This document shows positions 26,103 to 37,276 of a stretch of DNA of 64,000 nucleotides, one piece after another. The stretch lies in contig JAOQNJ010000001.1 of assembly GCA_025961275.1 (NCBI GenBank), positions 2,377,353 to 2,441,352 on the forward strand, in the 5' to 3' direction. Numbering within the stretch: the stretch's first letter is position 1; each line of letters opens with the position of its first letter. The notes under the pieces are model-generated. The model did no database searches. It had not been told where the DNA came from and was given only the letters and a program-made list of their open reading frames with translations. The translations under genes were made by a program, and so were the position numbers. Source of the DNA: Providencia alcalifaciens. GTDB lineage: Bacteria; Pseudomonadota; Gammaproteobacteria; Enterobacterales; Enterobacteriaceae.

Positions 26103-26792
26103 TCAGTAACGAATTGAGAAACGATAGCCAGTGCCGCGAACGGTTTGCACCATTTTATCATGCCCTTCTGTCTCTAATGCTTTTCTAAGGCGGCGAATAT
26201 GCACATCGACTGTTCTATCTTCAACATACACATTGGCACCCCACACATAATTGAGTAATTGCTCACGACTATATACCCTTTCAGGGTGTGTCATAAAGAA
26301 ATGCAGTAATTTATATTCAGTGGGCCCCATATCAATAGGCGTTTCATGACTACTCACTCGATGAGATGTTGGATCAAGTGTTAGCCCATTCATTTCAATG
26401 ATATCTTCAGTGGACATCGGCGATATGCGGCGTAAAATCGCTTTAACGCGTGCAATCAGTTCTTTTGGGGAGAATGGTTTGATTAAATAATCGTCGGCGC
26501 CAACCTCAAGCCCTTTTACGCGATCTTCTTCCTCACCTCGCGCCGTTAACATCATTACAGGAACATCTCGTGTGTCACTGTCGCGTTTCATATGTTTGAT
26601 TACTTGAATGCCAGACCCACCGGGGATCATCCAATCTAAAAGAACCAGATCCGGTAATGGGTCAACTAACTGCGCAATCGCGGAATCATAATCATCAGCT
26701 TCGATAGACTGAAAACCATTCTGCTCCAGTACAAAACAAACCATTTCTCGAATGGGCGCTTCATCTTCAACAACTAGAATGCGTCTTGCCAT
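26103..26792 (-). CDS. phoB: Phosphate regulon response regulator
   Basis: 229 residues, the standard length. Receiver domain with Asp53 (LLDWMIPGG) and Lys near 105 ([10 protein letters not shown]), and an OmpR-type winged helix ending [13 protein letters not shown]. The [20 protein letters not shown] start is identical to other PhoB proteins, so ATG 26792 is used although the frame extends 14 codons further. A Pho box and a small hairpin lie upstream. Confidence 0.97.
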   Translation of the reverse strand: MARRILVVEDEAPIREMVCFVLEQNGFQSIEADDYDSAIAQLVDPLPDLVLLDWMIPGGSGIQVIKHMKRDSDTRDVPVMMLTARGEEEDRVKGLEVGADDYLIKPFSPKELIARVKAILRRISPMSTEDIIEMNGLTLDPTSHRVSSHETPIDMGPTEYKLLHFFMTHPERVYSREQLLNYVWGANVYVEDRTVDVHIRRLRKALETEGHDKMVQTVRGTGYRFSIRY

Positions 26793-26829
26793 GATTAATC
26801 CTGTAGATAAGAAGATATACACGTGATAC

Positions 26830-26865
26830 TTCAAATTGCATCGTTGCTGCTACATGCATCTTGAA
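26830..26865. repeat. Short palindrome in the phoB leader
   Basis: TTCAAATTGCAT and ATGCATCTTGAA form a 12-bp imperfect inverted repeat (10 pairs) around 12 bases, followed by TTATTTT. The ends resemble the termini of the ERIC-like repeats of this window. It lies between the Pho box and the phoB start and would be in the mRNA leader. Confidence 0.5.
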
Positions 26866-26900
26866 TTATTTTGTCTATATTATTAAAAGTGAAATCATTA

Positions 26901-26919
26901 TGCGTCACTTTTATGACAG
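26901..26919 (-). promoter_or_regulatory. Pho box upstream of phoB
   Basis: On the minus strand CTGTCATAAAAGTGACGCA matches two tandem PhoB half sites (CTGTCAT and GTGACGC) 11 bp apart and is nearly the E. coli phoB box. It lies about 110 bp before the start and predicts autoregulation. Confidence 0.8.
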
Positions 26920-27335
26920 AATTATGAATACTATCATCTATTCATAATTATCCTTTTAATACTCATCATGCTTAAAAATTCAGAGCCTGAGCTATTAATT
27001 GGTTTTCGTATTTCAATCACCTACATCACACTGTTATCTTAGTTAATTCGGATGTTGGGTTTCCATTATCAAGTTATGCCAGTTATTTTATATCTATGCT
27101 AACCATAATCTGTCATCCAAGTGAAATATAGATTCTAATAATCGATCATAAATACTGCGTAATATGCAAGATTATCAGAATGAAGATTTATCACACAGCG
27201 GCTTAGGTTAGATGACTTTCACAGCCAGCGGCAGTATCAAGTATGACAGGTAATTTTCCATAGAGTAGGAATGATAAGGTATACTCATTCACAGCAATAT
27301 CTATAAAGTAGTACAATTACTGGGAATGAATGTTC
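26920..27335. other. Divergent spacer phoB/sbcD
   Basis: About 415 bp with no gene. It must hold the sbcD promoter; near its end AAGGTATACTC (27276-27286) contains a possible extended -10. I see no clear operator besides the Pho box to its left. Confidence 0.4.
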
Positions 27336-28556
27336 ATGCGTATTATCCATACTTCTGACTGGCATCTTGGTCAGTACTTTTTCACTAAGAGCCGAGCGGC
27401 TGAACATCAACACTTTCTAGTTTGGCTCGTTGAACAAGTCAAACTCCATCAGGTTAATGCCGTAATTGTTGCCGGTGATATTTTTGATACAGGCTCACCT
27501 CCCAGTTATGCGAGAGAGCTCTACAATCAGTTTGTGGTTTCTTTGCAACAAACAGGCTGCCAACTCGTGATACTCAGTGGTAACCATGACTCCGTTTCTG
27601 TACTCAATGAAACCAGCTCACTGCTTTCTTATTTAAATACGGATGTTGTCACATCGGGTACAGAGCCCAATGTTATCACATTAAAAAATGCCGAAGGGCA
27701 ACCAGGTGCTTTACTTTGTGCAATTCCATTTTTGCGTCCAAGAGACATACAAATCAGTGTGGCAGGACAAAACAGTGAAGAAAAACAACTGTCGTTACAA
27801 ACTGCCATTAGTGATTATTACCAAGCAAGTTATCAACTAGCGAAGCAACAACGAGAATCACTCGGTTTGGACATTCCAATCATTGCAACAGGCCATCTGA
27901 CCGTTGTCGGCGCTGAGGTTTCTGACTCTGTTCGTGACATCTATATTGGTACCTTAGATGCTTTTCCATCAGGCGCTTTCCCGCCAGCTGATTACATTGC
28001 ACTTGGCCATATTCACCGTCCTCAAGTCATTGGTGGACAGCAAAATATTCGCTATTGTGGCTCGCCAATAGCGCTCAGCTTTGATGAAGCCAATCAACAA
28101 AAAAGTGTTTGTTTAGTTGAGTTTGATGGTCATGATGTATCGCAAATTACACCACTTACGATCCCTATTTTCCAGCCATTGCTAACCCTCAAAGGGTCAT
28201 TAGCCGATATTCAACAGCAATTGGCTGAATTACAGATTACCAAAGAAAGTCGGCCTGTTTGGCTCGATATTGAGGTCGCTTCACATGACTATCTTGCGGA
28301 TATCCAGCAACGAGTTGAAAGCTTGATAAAAGATTTGCCTGTTGAAGTTGTATTACTGCGTCGCGCTCGTAAACAACAGCAAGGCCAACAAACGGCTATC
28401 GCCAATGAAACCTTAAATGAGTTAACCGCTGAAGAGGTTTTTTTACGTCGTTTAGCCGAAGAGTCACTGGATGATAAAGAAAAAGAACAGCGTCTTTTAT
28501 TACTTTTTAGGCAATCCTATGATGCTTTGCGTTCTGAACTAGAGGGGAAAGCATGA
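27336..28556 (+). CDS. sbcD: Exonuclease SbcCD, nuclease subunit D
   Basis: 406 residues. Mre11-type phosphoesterase motifs: [36 protein letters not shown] and ALGHIHRPQ. With SbcC it opens DNA hairpins and trims protein-blocked ends. ATG 27336 ([12 protein letters not shown]) fits the family start better than ATG 27330. The stop overlaps the sbcC start (ATGA). Confidence 0.96.
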   Translation: MRIIHTSDWHLGQYFFTKSRAAEHQHFLVWLVEQVKLHQVNAVIVAGDIFDTGSPPSYARELYNQFVVSLQQTGCQLVILSGNHDSVSVLNETSSLLSYLNTDVVTSGTEPNVITLKNAEGQPGALLCAIPFLRPRDIQISVAGQNSEEKQLSLQTAISDYYQASYQLAKQQRESLGLDIPIIATGHLTVVGAEVSDSVRDIYIGTLDAFPSGAFPPADYIALGHIHRPQVIGGQQNIRYCGSPIALSFDEANQQKSVCLVEFDGHDVSQITPLTIPIFQPLLTLKGSLADIQQQLAELQITKESRPVWLDIEVASHDYLADIQQRVESLIKDLPVEVVLLRRARKQQQGQQTAIANETLNELTAEEVFLRRLAEESLDDKEKEQRLLLLFRQSYDALRSELEGKA

Positions 28557-31500
28557 AAATTTTAAGCTTACGTCTGAAAAATATCAACTCCCTCAAAGGC
28601 GAATGGAAAATTGATTTTACGCAAGAACCCTTTGCGAGTCAGGGGCTATTTGCGATTACAGGTCCAACGGGGGCGGGGAAAACTACGTTACTCGATGCTA
28701 TCTGCCTAGCGCTCTATCATCAAACCCCTCGATTAAGTACATTATCCTCCACTCAAAACGAGCTGATGACCCGCCACACCGGCGAATGTCTTGCTGAAGT
28801 CGAATTTGAAGTTAAAGGCATTGCTTATCGTGCCTTTTGGAGCCAACGACGCGCAGGTAATAAACCTGATGGTAAATTGCAGACACCGAAAGCAGAACTT
28901 GCAAAAGTGAGCGATGGTAAAATTTTAGCCGAAAAAGTGAGTGAGATCAGAGAGCAGATCATTCAAATCACTGGACTTGATTTTGGTCGATTTACTAAAT
29001 CCATTCTGCTTTCACAAGGGGATTTTGCGGCTTTTTTAAATGCAACTGAAAAAGAGCGTGCCGACCTGCTTGAGGAGATCACGGGGACTGAAATTTATAG
29101 TCAAATTTCTAGTTATATTTACCGGGAGCACAAACAAGTTAAAACAGATTTAGACCTACTCAAGGCTCGCGCGCAAAGTATTCACTTACTAACCAAAGAT
29201 GAATATCAAGCTTTGTTAGCTAATCAAAATTTACTGATAGAACAAGAAGGTCAACTTAACCAAAAACGAGCAGGTCATCTGCAAGCACTGAATTGGTGGC
29301 AACGTCAGCAACAACTCAGCTCACGTTTACAACAATTACAGATTGAGCAACAACAAGCTCAAAATGCTTACCAAGCTGCTGAACCAAGTTTCAAAAAACT
29401 TGCTGACAATCTTCCCGCCGAAAGTTTACGTCCTTTATGGCACAACGTAGAACATCAGCAACAATTACTGAATGAACAATCGGTAAAACAGCAAAATATC
29501 TTACAGAGCCTTGAGAATAGCTTACAACAATTAGCGCCATTGCAAGTACAGTGGGAACAAGCTCAACATGAAAATACGCAGCACCAAGCATACATTCAGC
29601 AACAAACCACACTGATAGATAACCAAGTTCGTCCATTAGATAACGAGATAGTTAATTTAAGTCAAAATGTGATAGAGGTTGATGATAAATGCAGTCAGCT
29701 ACAATCTCAGTATCAACTAAAACAAGTATTGATCGCCGATACCCAGCAACAGGTGAAATTAGCCGATAAAGAATTACAGGACATCACCCTTTATTTAAAA
29801 CAAAAACAAAAAGATGCCTTAATCCTGCAACACATTGGGACTTGGAAGCAACAAGGACGCTTTATTGGTGAACTAAGCCAGAAAGTAATGGCTTTAAAGC
29901 AAAAGCAACATACATTAACCCAGCAGCAATTAAAATTAACTTTAGAACAACAGCAGCAAACTCAACTTAATGCTGAGACTGAACAGCGGCTTGAGCAATA
30001 TATCATCGCTTTTCAACAAACCGAAAAACGCTATTTAAAATGGCAAGAAAAGCAGGATATTGAACAATTAAATCAGTCAATCGAACAGCTGCGAACCAGA
30101 TTACAACATGCGCAATTACTGCCTCTTTTATTATCACAATGGCAAGAACATCACAGCCAAGTTAAACGCCAGCAAGCTCAGCAGGATGAGCTGATTCAAT
30201 CTATCTTACGGATTGAAAAAGAGGCTCAAGTCACTGAGACACAAATCACTCACATTCAGCCTCATTTAACTGATTTAAATGCACGCTTACGTTTAGAGCA
30301 AAAAATTGTCAGCCTTGAAAAGGAACGTCAACAACTTGTTGCTGGTGATCCGTGCCCGTTATGTGGTGCGCTAAATCATCCAGCCGTTGAACAATATCAA
30401 TCTATTGAGCCAACGCAAACTGAGCAAAGGTTAGTTGAGCTGACCAAACAATTAGAGCAACTAAAACAACTACAAACGTCACAACAGGCTCTTTTACAAC
30501 GAGAAACTCAACGACAATTAGAAAATCAACAATCACAAGCTCAATTAACTGCTAACTATCAAAGCTTGCAGGCGCAATGGTTAACGACTTGCGAACAAGC
30601 CAAAGCGACTCAATTAGCAACCGATAATGCTGCCGTAGAACAACTATTAACTGAGCTACAACAACAATTATCTTCGTTACAAAAATCAGCTAATGATTTC
30701 AGGCTACTCGAACGCGAATACCAACAGCTTAAAAATCAGCTACATGAAAAGCAATCGTTGAGTAAACAACAACAATCAGCATTAATGTTGCTTTCTGAAC
30801 GCTTGAAACATCAAAACCAATTAATTAATGAAACGGAAAAAGAGCTAACAGTTGAGCAACAGCGTTATGAAGATCAGAGCCAACAACTACAAATAGCACT
30901 TTCCAAATTTACTTTACCTGCAACAGAAAGCTTTGATGAATGGTTTGAAACGTTAGATAATCGTGGGCAACTTTATGAAACGAAAAAGAAAACAGCTCAA
31001 GCGTTAACGCAAAAAATTGCAGTAATTCAAGCCACACTGCAAGCTGAGATTAGCCAACACTCTAGTTTAGAGCAGCAGCTTGAGAGTACAAAACAGCAAT
31101 TACAGCGGTTGCAAAATACACTCACGCAAAAACAAGCTGCTCGCAAAATGTTCCTAGAAGGATTGTCTATTTCACAATTTGTGAATCAAATGCAGGAAAA
31201 GCATGACAAACTTACTCGAAATATACAACAACTTGCAGAGCACGTTAGCCTTAGTGAAAAAAATATTGCCTCACTAAAAGGAAGCCAAAGTGAGATTGTC
31301 AGCGCCATCGAGAACATTCAACAACGGCACGCAACGGCACAACAACTGTTTAATAACGCACTCACTAACAGTCCATTTGCAACGCAACAAGCATTTTTAG
31401 CGGCCTTACTAACACCAGAAGAAAAATTGCAACTCGAACAACTTCATCAGCAATTAAACCAATCTCGCTTACAAGCACAAACACGCTATAAAGAAGGGGA

Positions 31501-32230
31501 ATTGGCACAACAAGAACACCAGCAGCAAAATCCTGAAGGCATTGAAGATGTCACGTTGGCACAGTTGCAACAAAATATCCGCCAACTTGAAGAAGAGATA
31601 AAAAATCTAAATCTACAACAGGGACGCATTATCAGTCAATTAGATGCAGATAAACAGCAACGGCATCAGCAACGAGACCTGCTACAAGATATTGAACAGA
31701 GCCAATTTCGCTATGATGACTGGGGCTATCTCAGTGAATTGATTGGTTCCGCAGATGGCGATAAATTCCGCCGTTACGCGCAAGGTTTAACCTTCGATTG
31801 CCTCATAACATTGGCAAATCAACGACTCGATAAGCTACATGGCCGCTATTTGTTAAAACGTAATCATAATGCCAATCTGGAATTACAAGTTATTGATGGC
31901 TGGCAGGCGGATACTATTCGGGATATCAAAACACTTTCAGGTGGTGAGAGCTTTTTAGTCAGTCTTGCGCTTGCCCTTGCATTATCGGATATGGTGAGTA
32001 ATAAAACGCAACTTGAATCACTGTTCCTCGATGAGGGTTTTGGCACACTCGATCCGGAAACATTGGATATTGCATTGGATGCTTTAGAAAGCTTAAATGC
32101 GTCAGGTAAAACGATCGGAGTGATAAGTCATGTTGAAGCAATGAAAGAGCGGATCCCTGTGCAAATTCCGGTGAAAAAAACCAATGGTTTTGGGTTTAGT
32201 GAACTGCCTAGCCAATATCGAATTAATTAG
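28553..32230 (+). CDS. sbcC: Exonuclease SbcCD, ATPase subunit C
   Basis: 1225 residues of the Rad50/SMC type. Walker [10 protein letters not shown] near residue 40, two long Gln-rich coiled coils, zinc hook CPLC at 601-604, ABC signature [19 protein letters not shown] and Walker [13 protein letters not shown] near the C terminus. It is somewhat longer than the E. coli protein (about 1048 residues), mainly in the coiled coils. It forms an operon with sbcD. Confidence 0.96.
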   Translation: MKILSLRLKNINSLKGEWKIDFTQEPFASQGLFAITGPTGAGKTTLLDAICLALYHQTPRLSTLSSTQNELMTRHTGECLAEVEFEVKGIAYRAFWSQRRAGNKPDGKLQTPKAELAKVSDGKILAEKVSEIREQIIQITGLDFGRFTKSILLSQGDFAAFLNATEKERADLLEEITGTEIYSQISSYIYREHKQVKTDLDLLKARAQSIHLLTKDEYQALLANQNLLIEQEGQLNQKRAGHLQALNWWQRQQQLSSRLQQLQIEQQQAQNAYQAAEPSFKKLADNLPAESLRPLWHNVEHQQQLLNEQSVKQQNILQSLENSLQQLAPLQVQWEQAQHENTQHQAYIQQQTTLIDNQVRPLDNEIVNLSQNVIEVDDKCSQLQSQYQLKQVLIADTQQQVKLADKELQDITLYLKQKQKDALILQHIGTWKQQGRFIGELSQKVMALKQKQHTLTQQQLKLTLEQQQQTQLNAETEQRLEQYIIAFQQTEKRYLKWQEKQDIEQLNQSIEQLRTRLQHAQLLPLLLSQWQEHHSQVKRQQAQQDELIQSILRIEKEAQVTETQITHIQPHLTDLNARLRLEQKIVSLEKERQQLVAGDPCPLCGALNHPAVEQYQSIEPTQTEQRLVELTKQLEQLKQLQTSQQALLQRETQRQLENQQSQAQLTANYQSLQAQWLTTCEQAKATQLATDNAAVEQLLTELQQQLSSLQKSANDFRLLEREYQQLKNQLHEKQSLSKQQQSALMLLSERLKHQNQLINETEKELTVEQQRYEDQSQQLQIALSKFTLPATESFDEWFETLDNRGQLYETKKKTAQALTQKIAVIQATLQAEISQHSSLEQQLESTKQQLQRLQNTLTQKQAARKMFLEGLSISQFVNQMQEKHDKLTRNIQQLAEHVSLSEKNIASLKGSQSEIVSAIENIQQRHATAQQLFNNALTNSPFATQQAFLAALLTPEEKLQLEQLHQQLNQSRLQAQTRYKEGELAQQEHQQQNPEGIEDVTLAQLQQNIRQLEEEIKNLNLQQGRIISQLDADKQQRHQQRDLLQDIEQSQFRYDDWGYLSELIGSADGDKFRRYAQGLTFDCLITLANQRLDKLHGRYLLKRNHNANLELQVIDGWQADTIRDIKTLSGGESFLVSLALALALSDMVSNKTQLESLFLDEGFGTLDPETLDIALDALESLNASGKTIGVISHVEAMKERIPVQIPVKKTNGFGFSELPSQYRIN

Positions 32231-32236
32231 TTAAAT

Positions 32237-32262
32237 GAGTAGAGGCATTACTGCCTCTACTC
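32237..32262. terminator. Convergent terminator hairpin between sbcC and PLP enzyme gene
   Basis: GAGTAGAGGCA, loop TTA, CTGCCTCTACTC: an 11-bp stem with few T on either side. It sits between two convergent genes. Confidence 0.6.
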
Positions 32263-32275
32263 ATATCTTTCGCCT

Positions 32276-33559
32276 TTAAATAGCCTTTAATGCCTGTGAT
32301 AATGCCTCTTGTAGGTCATTCACATTTTCAATTCCAACTGACAAACGCACCAAATTACTATCAATACCTGTTGCTTTGCGGATAGGCTCTGCTACACCTG
32401 AATGCGTGGTTGAAGCTGGATGAGATGCTAATGATTCAGTTCCTCCCAAGCTCACAGCCAATTTGAATAATGCTAGATTATTCAGGAAATTAAACGCATC
32501 TTCTTCGTTCTCACCAACATTAATCGAGAAGGTCGAACCTGCACCCGTACATTGCGTTTTATAGACTTGATACTCAGCACTGTCTTTCGGTAAAAAGTCA
32601 GGATGATGTACCTTCTTAACTTTTGGATGCTGATCCAAAAAGACCGCTAATTTTTGGGCATTTTCATTGGCTCTTTCCATACGCAACTGTAAGGTTTCCA
32701 ATGAACGTCCCAACATCCAACTCGAATGCGGATCCAGTTGGGTACCAATAGCATTACGCTGTCCGCGAACCTTTTTAATCAGTTCACGGCTGCCGATAAC
32801 GCCACCAGCGACTAAATCAGAATGTCCACCAACATATTTAGTTAGTGAGTACACACTTAAATCAGCACCCAGTGCAATTGGCTTCTGAAATACAGGGCCT
32901 AGCATGGTGTTATCACAAATTAAAAGCGGTTTTTCACTCTGCCGAGTCTGAGCAATTTCTTTGCTGATCTCGCTTAATAAGCTAATATCTACTAACGTAT
33001 TCAACGGATTAGACGGTGTTTCAATATAGATAGCAGCAATATTTTTAGCGGGATCAATACCTTTAATCACTTGGCGGATAGAGTCGCCATCACATCCATC
33101 TGAGAAAGAGACAGAGGTGATTCCAAAGCGTGCGAGTGTATTCAAAAATAGCGTCTCGGTTCCGCCATAAAGGGCTTGAGAATGCAGTAAGACATCCCCT
33201 GATTTGAGAAATGCCATCAAGCACGTCGTAATTGCCGACATACCCGATGAGAAAAGTGCTGCACTCTGTGCTCCTTCATATAAGGCGAGTCTGTCCTCAA
33301 CAATTTCACTATTTGGGTGATTAAAACGTGAATAAACAAGCCCTTGTTTTTGTTCATCAGGCGTAGGTGTGCGCCCACTAACCATATTAAAAAAGGCTTT
33401 CCCTTCCTGTGCAGTTTTAAACACAAAAGTGGATGTTAAGAAAACGGGTGGTTTAATCGCACCTTCAGATAGCTGTGGATCATATCCATAGCTCATCATC
33501 AAAGTTTCAGGCGACAAAGTGTGCCCATTTAACTCTCTCTTATAATAAAGATCTGACAT
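32276..33559 (-). CDS. PLP-dependent gamma-lyase/synthase-type enzyme (Cys/Met metabolism family)
   Basis: 427 residues. The family core is clear: TSTFVFKTA, Y(S)RFNHPNSEIVE, SSGMSAITT, YIETPSNP, ICDNTMLGP and the PLP-binding lysine in SLTKYVGGHSD. It belongs with cystathionine gamma-synthase or methionine gamma-lyase-like enzymes rather than MetC; the substrate cannot be read from the sequence. ATG 33559 has GGAG upstream and is preferred to the frame start at 33586. It follows an oxygenase gene on the same strand with a 46-bp gap, so they are probably one operon. Confidence 0.88.
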   Translation of the reverse strand: MSDLYYKRELNGHTLSPETLMMSYGYDPQLSEGAIKPPVFLTSTFVFKTAQEGKAFFNMVSGRTPTPDEQKQGLVYSRFNHPNSEIVEDRLALYEGAQSAALFSSGMSAITTCLMAFLKSGDVLLHSQALYGGTETLFLNTLARFGITSVSFSDGCDGDSIRQVIKGIDPAKNIAAIYIETPSNPLNTLVDISLLSEISKEIAQTRQSEKPLLICDNTMLGPVFQKPIALGADLSVYSLTKYVGGHSDLVAGGVIGSRELIKKVRGQRNAIGTQLDPHSSWMLGRSLETLQLRMERANENAQKLAVFLDQHPKVKKVHHPDFLPKDSAEYQVYKTQCTGAGSTFSINVGENEEDAFNFLNNLALFKLAVSLGGTESLASHPASTTHSGVAEPIRKATGIDSNLVRLSVGIENVNDLQEALSQALKAI

Positions 33560-33605
33560 AGTCGTACTCCGGTAATATTGAAACAAGAACTCTATACTGA
33601 GTACA

Positions 33606-34640
33606 TTATAAAATATTGCTATTTTTAATAATTTGCTCGTATTCTTCAGGGTAAAACTGACGAGTCACATCTAAATGTGAGCGCAGTCGCCCTTTAATCA
33701 CGTTTTTACCTAAATTTGTAAACAATGGATTTAATGGGTCGCTATCTGGCCCTAACGCTTGCTGTGCAAGGTAAGCAGGTAATGGTAATAATGGTACTTC
33801 ATCCGCAAAAACACTTGGCGTAATGAAGTAGGCAATCGAATAACGTGAAACACTATTTTGCTTTCTCACCACTTGATGTACATTAGCGCGTAAGTAACCA
33901 TTGGTTGCTAATTCAAATACTTCACCAATATTCACAACAAAGGCATTTTCCATTGGTTCAACATCTATCCAGCCATTGTCTGTTTCAACTTGTAGGCCGC
34001 CAATATTATCTTGCCATAACAACGTTAAGATACCCGCATCTTTATGTGCACCAACCCCCTGCTCACCTGCGTTGTTATCCTCTCGTGCAGGATAATGGAT
34101 CAGCTTTAACAGATGCTGAGCGGGTTCCGCAATGATGGAATCAAAACTGTTTTCAGGTAATTCTAATGCAACCAGAAAAGCTTTAATCAATTTAACGGAG
34201 ATATCTCTGGTTTTAGACTGCCATTCTAACGCCTGTGTCTTTAATTCAGGTAATGCTTCAGGCCATTGATTCGGACCATGTAGGTTAAACCAAATAGGAT
34301 CCTGTTTTGTCAGTTCTAAAGCCGGTAGCTCTTCACCAATATCAATCTGCTCACGATAGTCTGGCTGATTGCGAGTACTTTCCTGAGTTGAGGCAGTATA
34401 GCCACGAAAATGGCGTGACTGACTCATCGCAATTTTTTCTTTTTCTGCTTTAGATAGAGCAAAAAAACGCTTAGTTATCGCCAATAAAGTCTCACGTTCT
34501 TCTGGAGCAATGTTATGCCCAATCAAATAAAAGAAACCAATTTCACGCGCGATAAAACGCAATTTTTTATAAAAATCATCGCGCGTTTCTGGGTTATCTA
34601 GCTCGCGAAGGTCAATAATGGGTAATTGATATGATGACAT
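33606..34640 (-). CDS. Isopenicillin N synthase-like 2-oxoglutarate/Fe(II) oxygenase
   Basis: 344 residues. The N-terminal DIOX_N block (LPIIDLRELDNPE) and the catalytic 2OG-FeII_Oxy domain with the iron ligands His-x-Asp in GAHKDAG and His in ANVHQVV, plus Arg-x-Ser in SRYSIAYF for the co-substrate. It is a cytosolic oxidase of a small molecule. Linked to a gamma-lyase-like gene and divergent from a MetQ-type lipoprotein, it may oxidise a sulfur amino acid or related compound; that is an inference from context. Confidence 0.85.
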   Translation of the reverse strand: MSSYQLPIIDLRELDNPETRDDFYKKLRFIAREIGFFYLIGHNIAPEERETLLAITKRFFALSKAEKEKIAMSQSRHFRGYTASTQESTRNQPDYREQIDIGEELPALELTKQDPIWFNLHGPNQWPEALPELKTQALEWQSKTRDISVKLIKAFLVALELPENSFDSIIAEPAQHLLKLIHYPAREDNNAGEQGVGAHKDAGILTLLWQDNIGGLQVETDNGWIDVEPMENAFVVNIGEVFELATNGYLRANVHQVVRKQNSVSRYSIAYFITPSVFADEVPLLPLPAYLAQQALGPDSDPLNPLFTNLGKNVIKGRLRSHLDVTRQFYPEEYEQIIKNSNIL

Positions 34641-35028
34641 CGTTAAATCCTTAGATATTTAATTATCATACTGGTGACCTATAAACCTGGGTACGCGGAG
34701 TCCATGAATATAAATCACGATCACACTTCAAGATATCGATTTGTGGGCCACGTTAAATGTTCTAAAACATAGTCACACCATGCCATTAAGGCCTTTTTGT
34801 CGATATAACCTCACTAACGGTCTACATAAAACTTGAATTATTTTGGTTATAAGTAAACACCATATTAAGAAAAGACTAAAAATAACTTTAAAACATATCT
34901 ATATAATCATTTAGGTTAAATAACCTTTCACATATAACTAAAAACATCTTTTACTAATAAAATGTTATTTCAAAAGCAGTTGTTGAATCTGATTAGATAT
35001 CAAAATAAATCACTGGTGAGAAATACAA
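34641..35028. other. Divergent regulatory spacer, oxygenase operon/metQ
   Basis: 388 bp, AT-rich next to metQ. The part near the oxygenase (34675-34800) has higher GC and might be a leader or operator region. I looked for a SAM riboswitch and for MetJ boxes and saw neither. Confidence 0.4.
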
Positions 35029-35889
35029 ATGAAAAAAGTAGTGGCATTGTTGTTAGCACTTTCTGTTTCTGCAATTAGCGCTTGTTCGCAAGATGATAAG
35101 CCTAAAGAAACAGCCAATTCAAATGCACAGGGAAGACAAAAAATTATTATTGGCAGCCATGGGAGCGATGCTGATATTTGGCAATTTATTGCTCAATCAC
35201 AAGCGACTAAAGATGCGGGATTGGATCTTGATATCAAAATTATTGACGATGGTGTGACATTAAATATTGCGACAATTGACGGTGATGTTGATGTTAATGC
35301 ATTCCAATCGTGGGGTTTTTTAAAAGATTTCAATCATAATAATAAAAACCAATTAACGGCGATTACCACGACCTATTTTGAACCAATGGCAGTCTACTCT
35401 GCGAAATATAAAACGTTAGATCAAATCCCTGATCACGCATTAGTCGCGATACCAAATGATGCTGCAAACCATGCAAGAGCATTATTATTATTACAAAAAG
35501 CCAAACTCATCACGCTTAAGCCAGACTTTAACCAAGCAACTGGCTCAGTGAATGATATCGTTGATAACCCAAAAGATTTGGTGTTTAGACAAATTAAATA
35601 TGCTCATGGCCCAAGAGCGCTGCCAGACGTTGATATCGCTGTTATTGGCAATACTGCAGCACAAGAAGGTGGATTAAATGCATTAAATGATTCTCTATTT
35701 AGAGAACAAAATGACGGCAGTATTAACGATATGATTAATGTTCTGGTGGTTAAATCAGAAAATAAAGATAACCCTGGTTTAAATAAATTAGGTGAGCTTT
35801 ATCATACTGATTTAGTGAAAGACTATATTCGCGATAATTTTGGTGGTACCAAAATTCAGATTACCCAACCGTTATCTACTCTTAATTAA
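35029..35889 (+). CDS. metQ: MetQ/NlpA-type substrate-binding lipoprotein
   Basis: 286 residues. Lipoprotein signal MKKVVALLLALSVSAISAC with Cys19. The mature part has the NlpA family pattern: IIIGSHGSDADIW, DVDVNAFQSWGFL, EPMAVYSAKYKTLDQIPD and AIPNDAANHARALLLLQ. It binds methionine or a related compound for an ABC importer. No metN or metI lies nearby, so it is an orphan that would share a transporter encoded elsewhere. A hairpin GGGTATAA/TTATACCC (35899-35929) follows. Confidence 0.85.
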   Translation: MKKVVALLLALSVSAISACSQDDKPKETANSNAQGRQKIIIGSHGSDADIWQFIAQSQATKDAGLDLDIKIIDDGVTLNIATIDGDVDVNAFQSWGFLKDFNHNNKNQLTAITTTYFEPMAVYSAKYKTLDQIPDHALVAIPNDAANHARALLLLQKAKLITLKPDFNQATGSVNDIVDNPKDLVFRQIKYAHGPRALPDVDIAVIGNTAAQEGGLNALNDSLFREQNDGSINDMINVLVVKSENKDNPGLNKLGELYHTDLVKDYIRDNFGGTKIQITQPLSTLN

Positions 35890-36322
35890 TTCTCCCCTCG
35901 GGTATAACGATTTTCTATATCATTATACCCATTCTAATTCAATTTTATTACCTCTATTGTGATCATAATGACGACTTTATCATCACATCTCTATTTAATT
36001 CCACGCTCGATAAACATATTTCGCGGCTTAGTATAATTAACTTATTTTAATATTTTTTTAATTAAATATGTCGCTAAATAATATAATGAAAATTGTAATT
36101 GAATTAATAATTAATTTATAAAAATAAATCAAGTTAACTTATTAATATCTATATTAATTTTATTTAATTACATTTTCGTTCAAAATCAGTTCGAAATCCA
36201 ATATCGATTTAACTGGTATATATCATTCGAACAATCAATTTAACAAATCAATATTATTAGAATAGTCTTACCTTCATCAAAAGGATTGTTAGAGTTATCG
36301 TCACAAAAATGAAGGAAGCTTT
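35890..36322. other. Intergenic, no gene seen
   Basis: A 430-bp very AT-rich spacer upstream of the metal-RiPP-like operon. ACCTTCATCAAAAGGAT (36271-36287) contains an imperfect CCTT/AAGG dyad of the kind MerR-type regulators use, but without clear promoter elements I do not call a site. Confidence 0.4.
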
Positions 36323-37273
36323 ATGAGAAATCGTTTTAACAAGGCAATGTTATTGTCCCTTTCGCTACTTTTCTCTGCAAACGTATTCGCAGATGCATTA
36401 CAGTGTGAAAATAAAGATTTTACATTACAGACACTTGGATCGGGTGGCCCTATTACAGATGATCAGCGCGCCTCATCTGGATAAGTTATTTGGATTAATG
36501 GTAAATCTGCCATTTTAATTGATGCTGGTGGAGGCATATTTTTACGTTTTGGTTAAGCTGGAGCGCGTTTAGAAGATCTAAAACTTATTGCACTCACGCA
36601 CTTTCATACTGATCACGTCTCAGATGTAGCTTCTATACTCAAAGGTGGTTATTTCGTGAGTAATAAGGAAGAAATTACCCTCTCAGGGCCTGAAAGAGGC
36701 GGTGCATTTCCTTCTATGACGGAGTATTTTTCCGATCTCTTCAAAAAAGAAGGAGGGGCATACTCTTATCTTAATGGGTTATACGATGCGACTGATGGCT
36801 TACAAATATCCAGTAACATCAAAGATGTTAGTTATACCTCACATGAACCTTCACTGGTATACCAAGATGATGAAATGAAAATCACTGCTATCGGTATTCC
36901 ACATGGTGATGTTCCTTGCTTAGCTTATCGAATCGAAACAGATAAAGGCACTATTGTCGTTTCTGCAGATCAGAATGGTAGTAACAAAGACTTTATCTCT
37001 TTTGCTAAAGGCGCTGACATACTCGTTATGCCTTTAGCGATTGGCGAAAACGCTGATGAACAATCGAAATTTATGCATGCAGCTCCCGATATTGTCGGCA
37101 AGGTCGCAGCAGAAATTAATCCCAAAGTCTTAGTACTCAACCATTTTATGGGGAAAGGATTACGTCTTAAAGATCAGTCACTTCAGACCGTTAAGCAATA
37201 TTATCATGGCGACGTCTACTCTAGCCGCGATCTTTCTTGCTTCCCAATTTCATTAGCTAAGGGTAAGGAATAA
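36323..37273 (+). pseudogene. Exported MBL-fold hydrolase with two in-frame TAA codons
   Basis: The frame starts MRNRFNKAMLLSLSLLFSAN (signal peptide, cleavage after VFA), continues through LGSGGPITDDQRASSG, then TAA (36482-36484), VIWINGKSAILIDAGGG, a second TAA (36554-36556), and the metal motif THFHTDHVSD, ending with LNHFMGKGLRLKDQS. Apart from the two stops, 317 codons are in one frame with normal composition. The family is the periplasmic metallo-beta-lactamase-fold hydrolases. A downstream GTG start (36656) would miss the metal motif. It lies 3 bp before the Cys-rich peptide gene and is probably its operon partner. Confidence 0.8.
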
Positions 37274-37276
37274 TCG

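Noticed and set aside
26792-26836. Longer PhoB from the upstream ATG (14 extra residues).
   Set aside because: The extra residues are not part of the conserved PhoB start and lie over the leader hairpin.
34641-35028. SAM riboswitch or MetJ operator upstream of metQ and the oxygenase operon.
   Set aside because: No SAM-I core motif and no tandem AGACGTCT-like boxes found on either strand.
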